Source of the DNA: JAYKGU01 sp035285585
Lineage (GTDB): Bacteria; Cyanobacteriota; Cyanobacteriia; CAKZMO01
Assembly (NCBI GenBank): GCA_035285585.1
Contig: JAYKGU010000215.1
Span: forward strand, 1-28,196
DNA length: 28,196 nt
Direction of reading: 5' to 3'
Below, one piece after another: positions 6,681 to 14,190 of the stretch. The position numbers and the translations under genes are program-made. The notes under the pieces are model-generated. The model searched no databases. It was given only the letters and a program-made list of their open reading frames with translations, and was not told the origin of the DNA. Numbering within the stretch: position 1 is the first letter of the stretch; every line of letters starts with the position of its first letter.

Positions 6681-8210
6681 TTAAAGTTTCAGTTGCTCTA
6701 ACACCTCACGCACCTTCCCTGGCTCCACCAGCGTGTTGGCGCACAGGATGCCCGATGCCGCCACCGCAGGCACGCCAATTCCCGGCAAAGTACTGTCGCC
6801 CACCCGGTAAAGTCCAGGAATGGGGGTGCGGTTGTCGGGGAATGTGGCCTGGCCAGCGGCGATCGCCGGACCATACGTCCCCTGGTGGCGGCGCAGATAG
6901 TGGGCGTGGGTGAGGGGGGTACCAATGAGTTCCACCGTGAGGCGATCGCGCACATCCGGAATTACCTTCTCCAAGGCCCGAAACAGCGGCTCGGCTTGCT
7001 GCCGCTTGCGCTGGGGGTAGGACTCATCCCGCTGCCAGCCCGCATACGGTTCCAACGTATAGGCATGGACGACGTGGTGGCCGGGGGGGGCGAGGCTGGC
7101 GTCCCATACGGAGGGGATGGAGATCATGCAGGTGTTGCCCGGTGTGGTGATGTCGCGATCGCTGTGGACCACCACATGGTGTCCCGTCAGGTTGTCCAGC
7201 CCCTCGGCGCGGATGCCCAGGTGCAGGTGCATGAAGCTGTCCACCGTTGGAGTTTGCAGGGCTTGCTGACGAAAGCTCGCGGGTAGGGCATCCGGTGGGA
7301 GGAGCTGACCGTAGGTGTCCCAAAGGGTGGCGTTGGAGATGATAGTGGGCGATCGCAGCGTTTCCCCACCCCGCAGCCGCACCCCAACGGCCCGCCCCTG
7401 CTCAACGAGAATCTGCTCCACATGGGCCTTCAGCCGCAGGGTGCCGCCCCACTTCTGCAAGCCGCGCACCAGTGCCGCCACGATCGCCCCACTGCCCCCC
7501 ACGGGATAGTCAATCACCGAATGGGAGCGCTCCCCCAGCATGAAGGCCATCTCTGGCGTTAAAGTCTCTGCCGCCTTCAGGCCCGACAGCAAAAAACACT
7601 CCACGTCTACCAGCCGCCGCACCCAGGGGTCGCGCACCGTCTCATCCACCCAGCGCCCCACCGGCCCCTGCACCACCCCCACAAAGGGCAGCAGCCGCAG
7701 CAGCTCCCAGCCATAGCGGCCCAGCAGCAGGGGCAGGGCGTTCAGGTCGGCCCGCAGCGCCAGGGTGGGAATGCCCCGCAATGCCTGGTAGAGGTCCAGT
7801 AGTTTGCTTTCGAGCTGGGCAAACTCGGCAGCGCCCTGGGGCGTGATGCGGGCGATTTCCTGACGGTAGCGATCGCCCTCTCCAAAAATCGGCAGGGTGT
7901 GGTCGGGGAAATGGTAGTGCCCCAGCGGGTCGTAGGGAAGGGTGGTGAGGGTTTCCCCCAGGGCGTCCAATACCTGGCGGAGGGGGTTGAGGGAGGGGCG
8001 ATCGCTCCCCGGCCCGTCGTTACCCAGGCCGCAGTAGAAGGAGGGGCCAGAGTCGAACTGGAAGCCCTGGCGCGAGAAACTGTGGGCCGCCCCACCAGAA
8101 ATGGCATGGCTTTCGCACACCAGCACCGACCAGCCATAGCGGGCCAGCAGTGCCCCCGTAACCAAACCGCCAATGCCGCTGCCGATAATAATGGCGTCTG
8201 CGTTGTTCAT
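6681..8210 (-). CDS. FAD-dependent oxidoreductase of the CrtISO / phytoene desaturase family
   Basis: A 509-residue flavoprotein of the carotenoid isomerase-desaturase / retinol-saturase superfamily. The dinucleotide-binding motif GSGIGGLVTGALLARYG begins at residue 10 and leads to the ribose-binding acid in VCESH. FDSGPSFYCGL follows in the position of the family's FDxGxS segment. Near the C-terminus, LYRVGDSTLPGIGVPAVAAS is the typical FAD-contacting signature. Such enzymes isomerise or saturate double bonds in polyenes or isoprenoids; the substrate here is unknown, and it need not be the canonical CrtISO. I chose the ATG at 8208-8210 because it precedes the nucleotide-binding fold and forms an ATGA overlap with the upstream glycosyltransferase stop. 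A longer frame to 8300 adds only unrelated residues. It is the last gene of a three-gene operon. Confidence 0.88.
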   Translation of the reverse strand: MNNADAIIIGSGIGGLVTGALLARYGWSVLVCESHAISGGAAHSFSRQGFQFDSGPSFYCGLGNDGPGSDRPSLNPLRQVLDALGETLTTLPYDPLGHYHFPDHTLPIFGEGDRYRQEIARITPQGAAEFAQLESKLLDLYQALRGIPTLALRADLNALPLLLGRYGWELLRLLPFVGVVQGPVGRWVDETVRDPWVRRLVDVECFLLSGLKAAETLTPEMAFMLGERSHSVIDYPVGGSGAIVAALVRGLQKWGGTLRLKAHVEQILVEQGRAVGVRLRGGETLRSPTIISNATLWDTYGQLLPPDALPASFRQQALQTPTVDSFMHLHLGIRAEGLDNLTGHHVVVHSDRDITTPGNTCMISIPSVWDASLAPPGHHVVHAYTLEPYAGWQRDESYPQRKRQQAEPLFRALEKVIPDVRDRLTVELIGTPLTHAHYLRRHQGTYGPAIAAGQATFPDNRTPIPGLYRVGDSTLPGIGVPAVAASGILCANTLVEPGKVREVLEQLKL

Positions 8211-9499
8211 GGTGTCTTCAGGTCGCTGGACAGATGACTGGACAGATTGCGTCTTTCTTGCAAGATAGACCAGCCCCAGCCCAGGAGCAACGGCAGCCAC
8301 AGCAAAAGCCGCTCCCAGGGAGTGAGGAACCAGTCGCCACTACCCAACGCCTGCCGATGGGGCAGCACAAAGTACACAAAGGCCGAAAGGCTGACCAGCC
8401 GCACCCCCCCGTTTTGCGTGGCCACGGCAAAGGGCACCAGCCAGGTGAAATACCAGGCATGGACGATAGGCGACAGCACCAGCAGCGCCCCCAGATAGCC
8501 TTCCAAAAAGCGTCCAAAAGAGGGCGATCGCCCCACCAGCCAGCCCCACACCAGCACCAGGGGAATGCCATAGGGCCAGTTGGCCTGACGGGAAGCGGGC
8601 CACACCAGCCCCACCAGGTAGGGCACCAGCTCCGCACTGCGCCCGTGGGAGACGAAGCTGGAACTCGTAGGAATCAGGGGACAGGCGGCGGCATCGCAGA
8701 AAGGCAAAGCCGTCAGCACCAGGGGCGCTACTCCCGCCAGCAGCACCAGCAGGGCCACTGACCAACCCCAAGGTCTGAGCGATCGCCACCCCAGAAAACC
8801 CAATACCGGCAGCGTCACCCACTTCACCGCCACGCTCACCCCAATGAAAAGGCCACTGGCGATCGCCCCACCTCGCCCTCGGGACTGTTCCCCCACCCGC
8901 CACCCCGACACCAGCGGCAGCAGCAGCCAGCTATCGTAGTGGGCACCGCCAGCAAAGGAGTAGAGAATCAGCGGATTCCAGGCATACAGCAGCGTACGGG
9001 TTGGCCCAAAGCGGCGGCAGAGGAGCCAGCAAACCCCCAGGTCGGCGGCGATGAAGGCCAGCTTGAAAATCCAGACCGTGGGGGCGATCGCCGCCAGCAC
9101 TCGAAAGCCCAGTTGGGTAATCGGGGGATAGATCGCCGTCACGTCCGGGTGATTGATCTGGGACCACCAGTCCGTCCGGTAGGGCATCAGCTCAGCAGCG
9201 GTGGGGGGCAGCTCGTAGGGACTGAAGCCCTGGAGCTGGATCAGCCCTTCCCAGAGGTAGCGCCACACGTCGTCCCCCGGAGCCAGGGGCAGCAGCAGCA
9301 GCCGGGCGGCGATTGCCACCCCCCAAAACCAGCCCAGCCCCACCGCCTGCCCCCAGCTCAGGCCAAAGCCCAGCCCCATGAGGCCCACCCCCAGCCAGAA
9401 TTGCGGCAGAACGCCGGACTGGTGAAAGTCGCCATAGGGCATGACCACCAGGCATCCCAGCAGCAGCAGACCCGCACTCCACCCCAGCCGTTTGCTCAT
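8207..9499 (-). CDS. Polytopic membrane glycosyltransferase, GT87/DUF2029-like mannosyltransferase
   Basis: A 430-residue integral membrane protein with roughly ten hydrophobic segments, the first at about 8-25. PGDDVWRYLWEGLIQLQGFS (about 74-93) is the acidic first-loop motif of GT-C enzymes, with D-x-x-R-Y-x-W-E-G typical of GT87-like mannosyltransferases. IYPPITQLGF in the next loop is also typical. GT-C enzymes take sugars from polyprenyl-phosphate donors on the outer face of the membrane. The ATG at 9497-9499 directly abuts the stop of the upstream GT2 gene, and its own stop overlaps the CrtISO-like start. The three are therefore translationally coupled. A plausible job is using a lipid-linked sugar made by the GT2 enzyme; donor and acceptor are unknown. 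Confidence 0.82.
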   Translation of the reverse strand: MSKRLGWSAGLLLLGCLVVMPYGDFHQSGVLPQFWLGVGLMGLGFGLSWGQAVGLGWFWGVAIAARLLLLPLAPGDDVWRYLWEGLIQLQGFSPYELPPTAAELMPYRTDWWSQINHPDVTAIYPPITQLGFRVLAAIAPTVWIFKLAFIAADLGVCWLLCRRFGPTRTLLYAWNPLILYSFAGGAHYDSWLLLPLVSGWRVGEQSRGRGGAIASGLFIGVSVAVKWVTLPVLGFLGWRSLRPWGWSVALLVLLAGVAPLVLTALPFCDAAACPLIPTSSSFVSHGRSAELVPYLVGLVWPASRQANWPYGIPLVLVWGWLVGRSPSFGRFLEGYLGALLVLSPIVHAWYFTWLVPFAVATQNGGVRLVSLSAFVYFVLPHRQALGSGDWFLTPWERLLLWLPLLLGWGWSILQERRNLSSHLSSDLKTP

Positions 9500-10213
9500 C
9501 TAAAACATCCGCAAAAGCACTCGCCATCGCCGCCAGTAAAGTCGCCCCAGGGTTGAGAGAATCACCTGCCCCGCCCGCAGGCTGCCCCGCAGGGTACCGG
9601 AAATTTTGGACTGACCCGCCAGCCGGGGCCGATAGCCCACGGGCAGTTCCACAATGCGCAGCCCCAGCTCCACCGCCCGCACCTGCATCTCCACCGTCCA
9701 GCCAAAGCCGCGATCGCCCATCTCCATTGCCTCCAGGGCCTGCCGTCGCACCAGACGCAGTGGCCCCAAATCGTGATAGGCATAGCCCCAGCCCAGGTGA
9801 ATCAGCGTGCTGGCCAGCCAATTGCCCAGGTTCTGCACGGGGGTGAGGGCGGCCCGACCGGCGGCGGTGGCGCGGCGGTTGCCCAGGATGAAGTCGGCGT
9901 GATCCATTTGGGCCAGGAAGTCGGGTAGGGCGCTGAGGTCATCGCTGCCATCGCCGTCGCAGAACAAAATCCAGTCTACATCGGGCGGCAGGTTCTGCAA
10001 GCCGCACCAGCAGGCCCGACCATAGCCCATGAGTGGCTCCCAGACCACCTCGGCCCCGGACTCTTTGGCGATCTGGGCGCTGCGGTCAGTGCTGCCGTTG
10101 TCAATTACCCGAATGCGTGACAGCCCATAGGAGCGCAACGATCGAATTACGGTGGCGATCGCCCCCGCTTCATTGCGCACCGGAATTAGTACTAGAATTT
10201 GCCTGAACGCCAT
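9500..10213 (-). CDS. Family 2 glycosyltransferase (dolichol-phosphate-mannose-synthase-like)
   Basis: A 237-residue GT-A fold glycosyltransferase. It opens with QILVLIPVRNEAGAIATVI, has IDNGSTDRS for nucleotide binding, and the metal-binding acidic motif in FCDGDGSDD. It ends with a basic, aromatic tail (LYWRRWRVLLRMF) that may sit on the membrane; there is no transmembrane helix. It resembles enzymes that transfer sugar from a nucleotide donor to polyprenyl phosphate, which would suit the GT-C enzyme encoded next. I place the start at the ATG 10211-10213, where the GT2 fold begins. The frame is open to 10492, but the extra residues are not protein-like and would run into the divergent M23 gene. 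First gene of the operon. Confidence 0.88.
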   Translation of the reverse strand: MAFRQILVLIPVRNEAGAIATVIRSLRSYGLSRIRVIDNGSTDRSAQIAKESGAEVVWEPLMGYGRACWCGLQNLPPDVDWILFCDGDGSDDLSALPDFLAQMDHADFILGNRRATAAGRAALTPVQNLGNWLASTLIHLGWGYAYHDLGPLRLVRRQALEAMEMGDRGFGWTVEMQVRAVELGLRIVELPVGYRPRLAGQSKISGTLRGSLRAGQVILSTLGRLYWRRWRVLLRMF

Positions 10214-10333
10214 GCCCGTTCCCCACTGATTAACTGGAAACGTCGGTTGATTCGCTCCGGACACTTCCCCCATCGACTGGAAACGTGAGTTGACTGACCC
10301 TACCCTTCGTAATCTATTCTCCATCGCAACGCC
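10214..10333. promoter_or_regulatory. Divergent spacer with a duplicated motif (ACTGGAAACGT..GTTGA)
   Basis: The 120 bases between the glycosyltransferase operon and the M23 peptidase contain two 18-base copies of ACTGGAAACGTNNGTTGA, at 10233-10250 and 10276-10293, with identical outer parts and two differing bases. Both are preceded by a similar TTCCCC run. The centre-to-centre distance is 43 bases, about four helical turns, so a regulator could bind both on the same DNA face. A simple local duplication is the alternative. Confidence 0.45.
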
Positions 10334-11185
10334 ATGATTTTTCGACAGACCTTTGCCATCGCCCTCCTCTCCGCCCTGGGAGCATTGATGGGGCCAGCCC
10401 AGGCCCTGGAGGTGCAGATCCAGCCCAGCAGTCCCCAACTGGGGGATACCCTTTCTGTGGCGATCGCCGCTGACTCCCCCAATCCTGCCCAACTGGTGGT
10501 GACCATGAACGGTCGGAATTATCCGGCCTTTCCCATGGGGGGCACTCGCTTCCGGGCGCTGCTGCCCACGACGCCCCTGGACAATCCCGGCCAGGTGACC
10601 ATCCAGGTGAGCGATGAGGACGAGACGCGCAATCTGGCGGTGTGGCTGCGCGATCGCTCCTTCCCCACGCAGCGCATCTGGGTACGGGGTGGCGGTTCAG
10701 ACTTGACGGAAATTGAGCGGTCACGGGTGGCCGCCTTTAAGGAAGTTGTCACCCCCCAGCGCTTCTGGAACGGCCCGTTTCTACGGCCCACTTCGGGAGG
10801 GGTCAGCACGGTGTTTGGCGTGCAGCGGTATTACAACGGCGTGTTTGCCAATGACTACTATCACCGGGGGGTGGACTATGCCGCCCCCACGGGAACGCCT
10901 GTGGTTGCGCCCGCCGCTGGCCGCATCGGTCTGGTCGGTCTGGAGTCTGAGGGATTTCGCGTCCACGGCAACACGGTGGGCATTGACCACGGCCAGGGGG
11001 TGCTGAGCATCTTCATTCACCTCAGCCGCATCGACGTGCGGGAGGGGGACTTTGTGGAGGCAGGCCAGGTCATCGGCACCGTCGGCTCCACAGGCAGCAG
11101 CACGGGGCCACACCTGCACTGGGGGCTGTATGTGCATGGGCTGGCGGTGGACCCGGTGCCCTGGCGCTATGCGGGCATTGAGTAG
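10334..11185 (+). CDS. Exported M23 (LytM-type) metallopeptidase
   Basis: A 283-residue peptidoglycan endopeptidase-like protein that would act in the periplasm. Residues 1-24 form a signal peptide (hydrophobic core IALLSALGALM, likely cut after AQA). An N-terminal beta-rich region covers about 26-115. The LytM domain covers about 155-275. Zinc-binding residues H177 and D181 (HRGVD) are present, with H260 and H262 (GPHLHW) for catalysis and metal binding. VAPAAGRI, IFIHLS and GQVIGTVGSTGSSTG are family signatures. All active-site residues are intact, so it is probably a true hydrolase cutting cell-wall peptide cross-links rather than an activator. The ATG at 10334 starts directly at the signal peptide. 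It is transcribed divergently from the glycosyltransferase operon. Confidence 0.94.
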   Translation: MIFRQTFAIALLSALGALMGPAQALEVQIQPSSPQLGDTLSVAIAADSPNPAQLVVTMNGRNYPAFPMGGTRFRALLPTTPLDNPGQVTIQVSDEDETRNLAVWLRDRSFPTQRIWVRGGGSDLTEIERSRVAAFKEVVTPQRFWNGPFLRPTSGGVSTVFGVQRYYNGVFANDYYHRGVDYAAPTGTPVVAPAAGRIGLVGLESEGFRVHGNTVGIDHGQGVLSIFIHLSRIDVREGDFVEAGQVIGTVGSTGSSTGPHLHWGLYVHGLAVDPVPWRYAGIE

Positions 11186-11235
11186 AAAATCTGGAGGAGC
11201 TATCTAAGCCGGGAAATTCTGGTTGAGTGGGAATT

Positions 11236-11287
11236 CAGAATATAGGAGTCAGAATACAGAACAGAATATAGGAGTCAGAATACAGAA
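11236..11287. repeat. Exact 26-base tandem duplication
   Basis: Two identical 26-base units (11236-11261 and 11262-11287) begin CAGAATATAGGAGTCAGAAT. They lead into the heptamer array that follows. Together they form a simple-repeat patch between the M23 and Uma2 genes. Confidence 0.85.
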
Positions 11288-11290
11288 GGA

Positions 11291-11350
11291 AGCTGGCTCC
11301 TGGCTCCTGGCTCCCGACTCCTGACTCCTGACTCCTGGCTCCCGACTCCT
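11291..11350. repeat. Heptanucleotide tandem array (STRR type)
   Basis: About eight 7-base units run in phase from 11298: TCCTGGC twice, TCCCGAC, TCCTGAC twice, TCCTGGC, TCCCGAC, then a partial unit. Cyanobacteria are known for short tandemly repeated heptamers between genes. The array ends 19 bases before the Uma2 start codon, so copy number could affect the leader of that gene. Confidence 0.85.
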
Positions 11351-11369
11351 ATCCATAAGGGCTAACGCA

Positions 11370-11957
11370 ATGACTAGTCTCACACTCCCCCTCAAGCTGG
11401 ATTTAAAGCACGTTCATTTCACGGATGAGCAGTTCTATCAGCTCTGTATCAATAATCCCAATCTGGTCATCGAACGCAGTGCTCAGGGAGTCTTGATTGT
11501 TATGTCACCAGTTGGTGGAGATAGCGGTAATCGTGAAGCAGATTTCATCATCGATTTAGGGAATTGGAATCGGCAAACCAATCTGGGAAAGGTGTTTAGT
11601 TCGTCCACTTTATTCAAACTGCCGGGAGGGGGCGATCGCTCCCCTGATGCGGCCTGGGTGGAGCTGTCCCGCTGGCAGGCGTTGACTCCAGAACAGCGGC
11701 AGAAATTTCCCCCCATCGCCCCCGACTTTGTGATGGAGTTGCGATCGCGCACGGACGACCTGCAACTGCTTCAGGAAAAAATGCAGGAGTACATGGACAG
11801 CGGGGTGCGGCTAGCCTGGATGTTTAACCCCCAGGAGCAGCAGGTGGAGATCTATCGCCAGGGTCAGGCGAAGGAGGTGCGATCGCTGCCCACCCAGCTA
11901 TCCGGTGAAGACGTCCTGCCCGGATTTGTGCTGCCGGTTGAGCCGTTTGTCGATTGA
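11370..11957 (+). CDS. Uma2 / DUF820 family putative nuclease
   Basis: A 195-residue protein of the Uma2 (DUF820) family, which is greatly expanded in cyanobacteria and has a PD-(D/E)XK restriction-endonuclease-like fold. Likely active-site positions are D93 in RSPDAAWVE and E123 with R125 in DFVMELRS; the basic residue is arginine here where lysine or serine variants occur in relatives. The helix DDLQLLQEKMQEYMDSGVRL and WMFNPQEQQVEIYR complete the usual pattern. The biological role of the family is unsettled. The ATG at 11370 follows the heptamer array. Surrounding repeats and the broken gene downstream suggest a locally unstable region. Confidence 0.9.
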   Translation: MTSLTLPLKLDLKHVHFTDEQFYQLCINNPNLVIERSAQGVLIVMSPVGGDSGNREADFIIDLGNWNRQTNLGKVFSSSTLFKLPGGGDRSPDAAWVELSRWQALTPEQRQKFPPIAPDFVMELRSRTDDLQLLQEKMQEYMDSGVRLAWMFNPQEQQVEIYRQGQAKEVRSLPTQLSGEDVLPGFVLPVEPFVD

Positions 11958-11982
11958 GAGCCAACTTTGTGGAGTGTTACGC

Positions 11983-12299
11983 ATGGGGCAAAACTACAGT
12001 ACTTTGCCTGAGCTTCATGAAATCTTATGGAACTCAGGCCATTTTCTTGCAGATCTTGCTCAGCTCGCTGACCTCTCCACTCGCCTGCTGCTGACGCTCT
12101 GGGCCTCGAATGAGCCAGCCGTCTCGAAGGGGCACTGGCTAAGCGTTTGAAGCGCAAGCAGGAAAAGACAACTACGTTTACGCCCCTGTTCGATGATTTG
12201 CTGACCCAGCTCCAGGAGAAGGGCGCGATCGCCATCTCTGGCAGAAAGAATGCGCCTAAAGTGGCGATCGCCTCAGTGCGCTTAGATTGCCGTCATTGA
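11983..12299 (+). pseudogene. Frameshifted small gene, possibly winged-helix
   Basis: Two open frames join into one protein-like product of about 105 residues if one base is shifted between 12114 and 12148. The first part starts at ATG 11983 (MGQNYSTLPELHEILWNSGH...TRLLLTLWASNEP) and runs off into SKGHWLSV and a stop at 12150. The second part, in the next frame, reads GALAKRLKRKQEKTTTF then DDLLTQLQEKGAIAISGR and stops at 12299. The composition and the LAKRL...LLTQLQEKGAI pattern resemble a winged helix-turn-helix domain, but I cannot name the family. A run of four G at 12129-12132 is the likely slip site. It may be a real pseudogene, a sequencing error, or less likely a programmed shift. The upstream Uma2 stop is 25 bases away. 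Confidence 0.5.
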
Positions 12300-12317
12300 T
12301 GCCGAATGTCGATATCG

Positions 12318-12334
12318 AGCCTCGAGTCGAGGCT
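12318..12334. repeat. Short palindrome
   Basis: AGCCTCGA and TCGAGGCT are perfect 8-base arms around a single G, in the spacer between the frameshifted gene and the convergent pntB. Confidence 0.6.
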
Positions 12335-12374
12335 AGCGCCTCTCAGAGTCCTGGCGCGAAACCGAAAGCTAAAG

Positions 12375-12401
12375 CAGGGACATAGCATTGCTACATCCCT
12401 G
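12375..12401. terminator. Hairpin downstream of pntB (possible bidirectional terminator)
   Basis: CAGGGACATAGCA and TGCTACATCCCTG form an imperfect hairpin about 40 bases beyond the pntB stop. GGGACATAGCA hairpins are a common intergenic repeat in cyanobacteria. There is no clean T-run, so termination is only a possibility. Confidence 0.4.
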
Positions 12402-12440
12402 TTTAGGTTCCAAAGGGAAAGGTCTATAGGAAATTTTGCT

Positions 12441-13850
12441 CTAGAGCTGTTTCACCTCGGCCACCAGCTTAGCCACCACATCCTTGGCGCTACCAAATAG
12501 CATCATCGTCTTGGGCTTGTAGAACAGCTCGTTGTCGATCCCGGCAAATCCGGTGCTGAGGCCGCGCTTGATCACGATGGTGTGCTGGGCTTTGTCCACC
12601 TCCAGGATGGGCATGCCGTAGATGGGGCTGGATTCGCTGTCCCGCGCCGCTGGATTGACCACATCGTTTGCGCCGATGACCAGGGCGACATCCGTGTGCT
12701 CAAACTCAGAGTTGATGTCATCCATGTCACAGAGCTGGGTGTAGGGTACATTGGCCTCCGCCAGCAGCACGTTCATGTGCCCCGGCATACGACCGGCCAC
12801 CGGGTGAATGGCGTACTTCACCTCAACGCCCAGCCGCTCTAGCTGATCGGCCAGCTCTCGCACGGTATGCTGTGCCTGGGCAACCGCCATGCCATAGCCA
12901 GGGACGATGACGACGGACTTGGCGTAGCCCAAAACCATAGCACTTTCTTCGGCTTCGATCGCCCGCACCACTTTCTCGGTCGTGCTGCCGGTGTCTCCTC
13001 CGGCGGTGCTGCTGCCCCCCGTGCCAAAAGCGCTGAATAGAACATTGGCTAGAGAGCGGTTCATCGCTTTACACATAATCTGGGTGAGGATCAGACCCGA
13101 TGCCCCCACCAGTGCCCCGGCAACGATCAGCATATTGTTCATCAGGATGAAACCTGCCGCACTGGCTGCCAAGCCCGAAAACGAGTTGAGCAGAGAGATG
13201 ACCACGGGCATGTCCGCCCCGCCAATGGGGATGACGAACAGGACGCCCAGCAGCAGGGACACAGCCACCAGTCCCCAAAAAACGGGCAAATTGGTGGGCA
13301 CGAACAGCAAATAGCCGCTGCCAATCAGAAAACCAATAAGTAGAGTCAGGTTGAATGGCTGCTGGAGGGGGAAGGTGATGGGCGATCCGGTCATCAGGCC
13401 CTGGAGCTTGGCGAAGGCCACCAAACTGCCCGTGAGGGTGATGCCGCCAATGAGCACGCCCAAAATCGCGGTAATGCTGGCCTCCAATGGTACCGCGCTG
13501 GGATCGACCTGAAGCAGCCGCAGAAATTCGCCCACGGCGATCAGGGCCGAGGCAGCACCCCCCAGACCATTGAACACACCGACCATTTGGGGCATGGCGG
13601 TCATGGCGACTTTCTGGGCAGCGATCGCCCCAATTAACGACCCAGCCACCACCGCCAGCAAAATCATCTGATAGTTCAGCACTGACTGGTTCAACAGGGT
13701 AGCCACCACCGCAATCAGCATGCCCACCGCTGCCAGCACGTTGCCCCGCCGCGCCGTTGCGGGGGAACCTAGCTGCTTCAGGCCCAAAATAAACAGGGAT
13801 GCAGCCAGCAAATAGGCCAGCTCGATACCATTTACCAACGCGGTGTTCAT
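12441..13850 (-). CDS. pntB: NAD(P) transhydrogenase subunit beta
   Basis: The 469-residue beta subunit of the proton-translocating transhydrogenase, which makes NADPH from NADH using the proton gradient; in cyanobacteria it lies in the thylakoid membrane. Residues 1-265 hold about nine transmembrane helices, including GVFNGLGGAASALIAVGEFL. The C-terminal domain III (about 290-469) binds NADP(H): VVIVPGYGMAVAQAQH, HPVAGRMPGHMNVLLAEANVPY, DVALVIGANDVVNPAAR and FYKPKTMMLFGSAK. All signature segments are intact and the length is normal. Its start at 13848-13850 overlaps the pntA2 stop as ATGA, so translation is coupled. Third gene of pntA1-pntA2-pntB. Confidence 0.98.
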   Translation of the reverse strand: MNTALVNGIELAYLLAASLFILGLKQLGSPATARRGNVLAAVGMLIAVVATLLNQSVLNYQMILLAVVAGSLIGAIAAQKVAMTAMPQMVGVFNGLGGAASALIAVGEFLRLLQVDPSAVPLEASITAILGVLIGGITLTGSLVAFAKLQGLMTGSPITFPLQQPFNLTLLIGFLIGSGYLLFVPTNLPVFWGLVAVSLLLGVLFVIPIGGADMPVVISLLNSFSGLAASAAGFILMNNMLIVAGALVGASGLILTQIMCKAMNRSLANVLFSAFGTGGSSTAGGDTGSTTEKVVRAIEAEESAMVLGYAKSVVIVPGYGMAVAQAQHTVRELADQLERLGVEVKYAIHPVAGRMPGHMNVLLAEANVPYTQLCDMDDINSEFEHTDVALVIGANDVVNPAARDSESSPIYGMPILEVDKAQHTIVIKRGLSTGFAGIDNELFYKPKTMMLFGSAKDVVAKLVAEVKQL

Positions 13851-14140
13851 GCCTTCACCTCCTTCTTTTTGAACATTTGCAGCATCCGATCGGTCACCAA
13901 AAATCCACCCACAACGTTAATCGTGGCCAGCACCACCGCGAGCAAACCGAGGATCACGGTGATGCTCCAGTTATGCGGCCCCGCAATCAGCAGGGCACCA
14001 ACCACCGCGATCCCAGAGATCGCGTTCGCCCCCGACATCAGGGGGGTGTGCAGGGTGGGCGGCACCTTATTAATCACCTCAAATCCAACGAATGAGGCCA
14101 GGACAAAAACAACCAGACCCGTCAGCAGTCCTGTGGCCAT
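13847..14140 (-). CDS. pntA2: NAD(P) transhydrogenase subunit alpha-2 (small membrane subunit)
   Basis: A 97-residue membrane subunit with three hydrophobic segments (about 3-25, 36-57 and 60-85). It corresponds to the C-terminal membrane part of the fused E. coli PntA. The conserved stretch VPPTLHTPLMSGANAISGI is present. The split into three genes is the usual cyanobacterial and alphaproteobacterial arrangement. The ATG at 14138-14140 has a strong ribosome site (AAGGAGAG). It overlaps pntB by four bases and follows pntA1 by 50 bases. Confidence 0.97.
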   Translation of the reverse strand: MATGLLTGLVVFVLASFVGFEVINKVPPTLHTPLMSGANAISGIAVVGALLIAGPHNWSITVILGLLAVVLATINVVGGFLVTDRMLQMFKKKEVKA

Positions 14141-14190
14141 AAGCGGAACTCTCCTTTTGTTTTCAAATTATGTTTGGCAAATAATGCTCC

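Noticed and set aside
8939..9556. 205-codon rightward frame
   Set aside because: Antisense to the GT87-like membrane protein; Pro/Gln/His-rich composition is typical of a shadow of a hydrophobic gene.
11291..11350. CRISPR-like array
   Set aside because: Units are seven bases and contiguous with no spacers, so it is a simple tandem array.
12306..12500. 64-codon rightward frame
   Set aside because: Runs through two hairpins and into the end of pntB on the opposite strand; no protein-like features.
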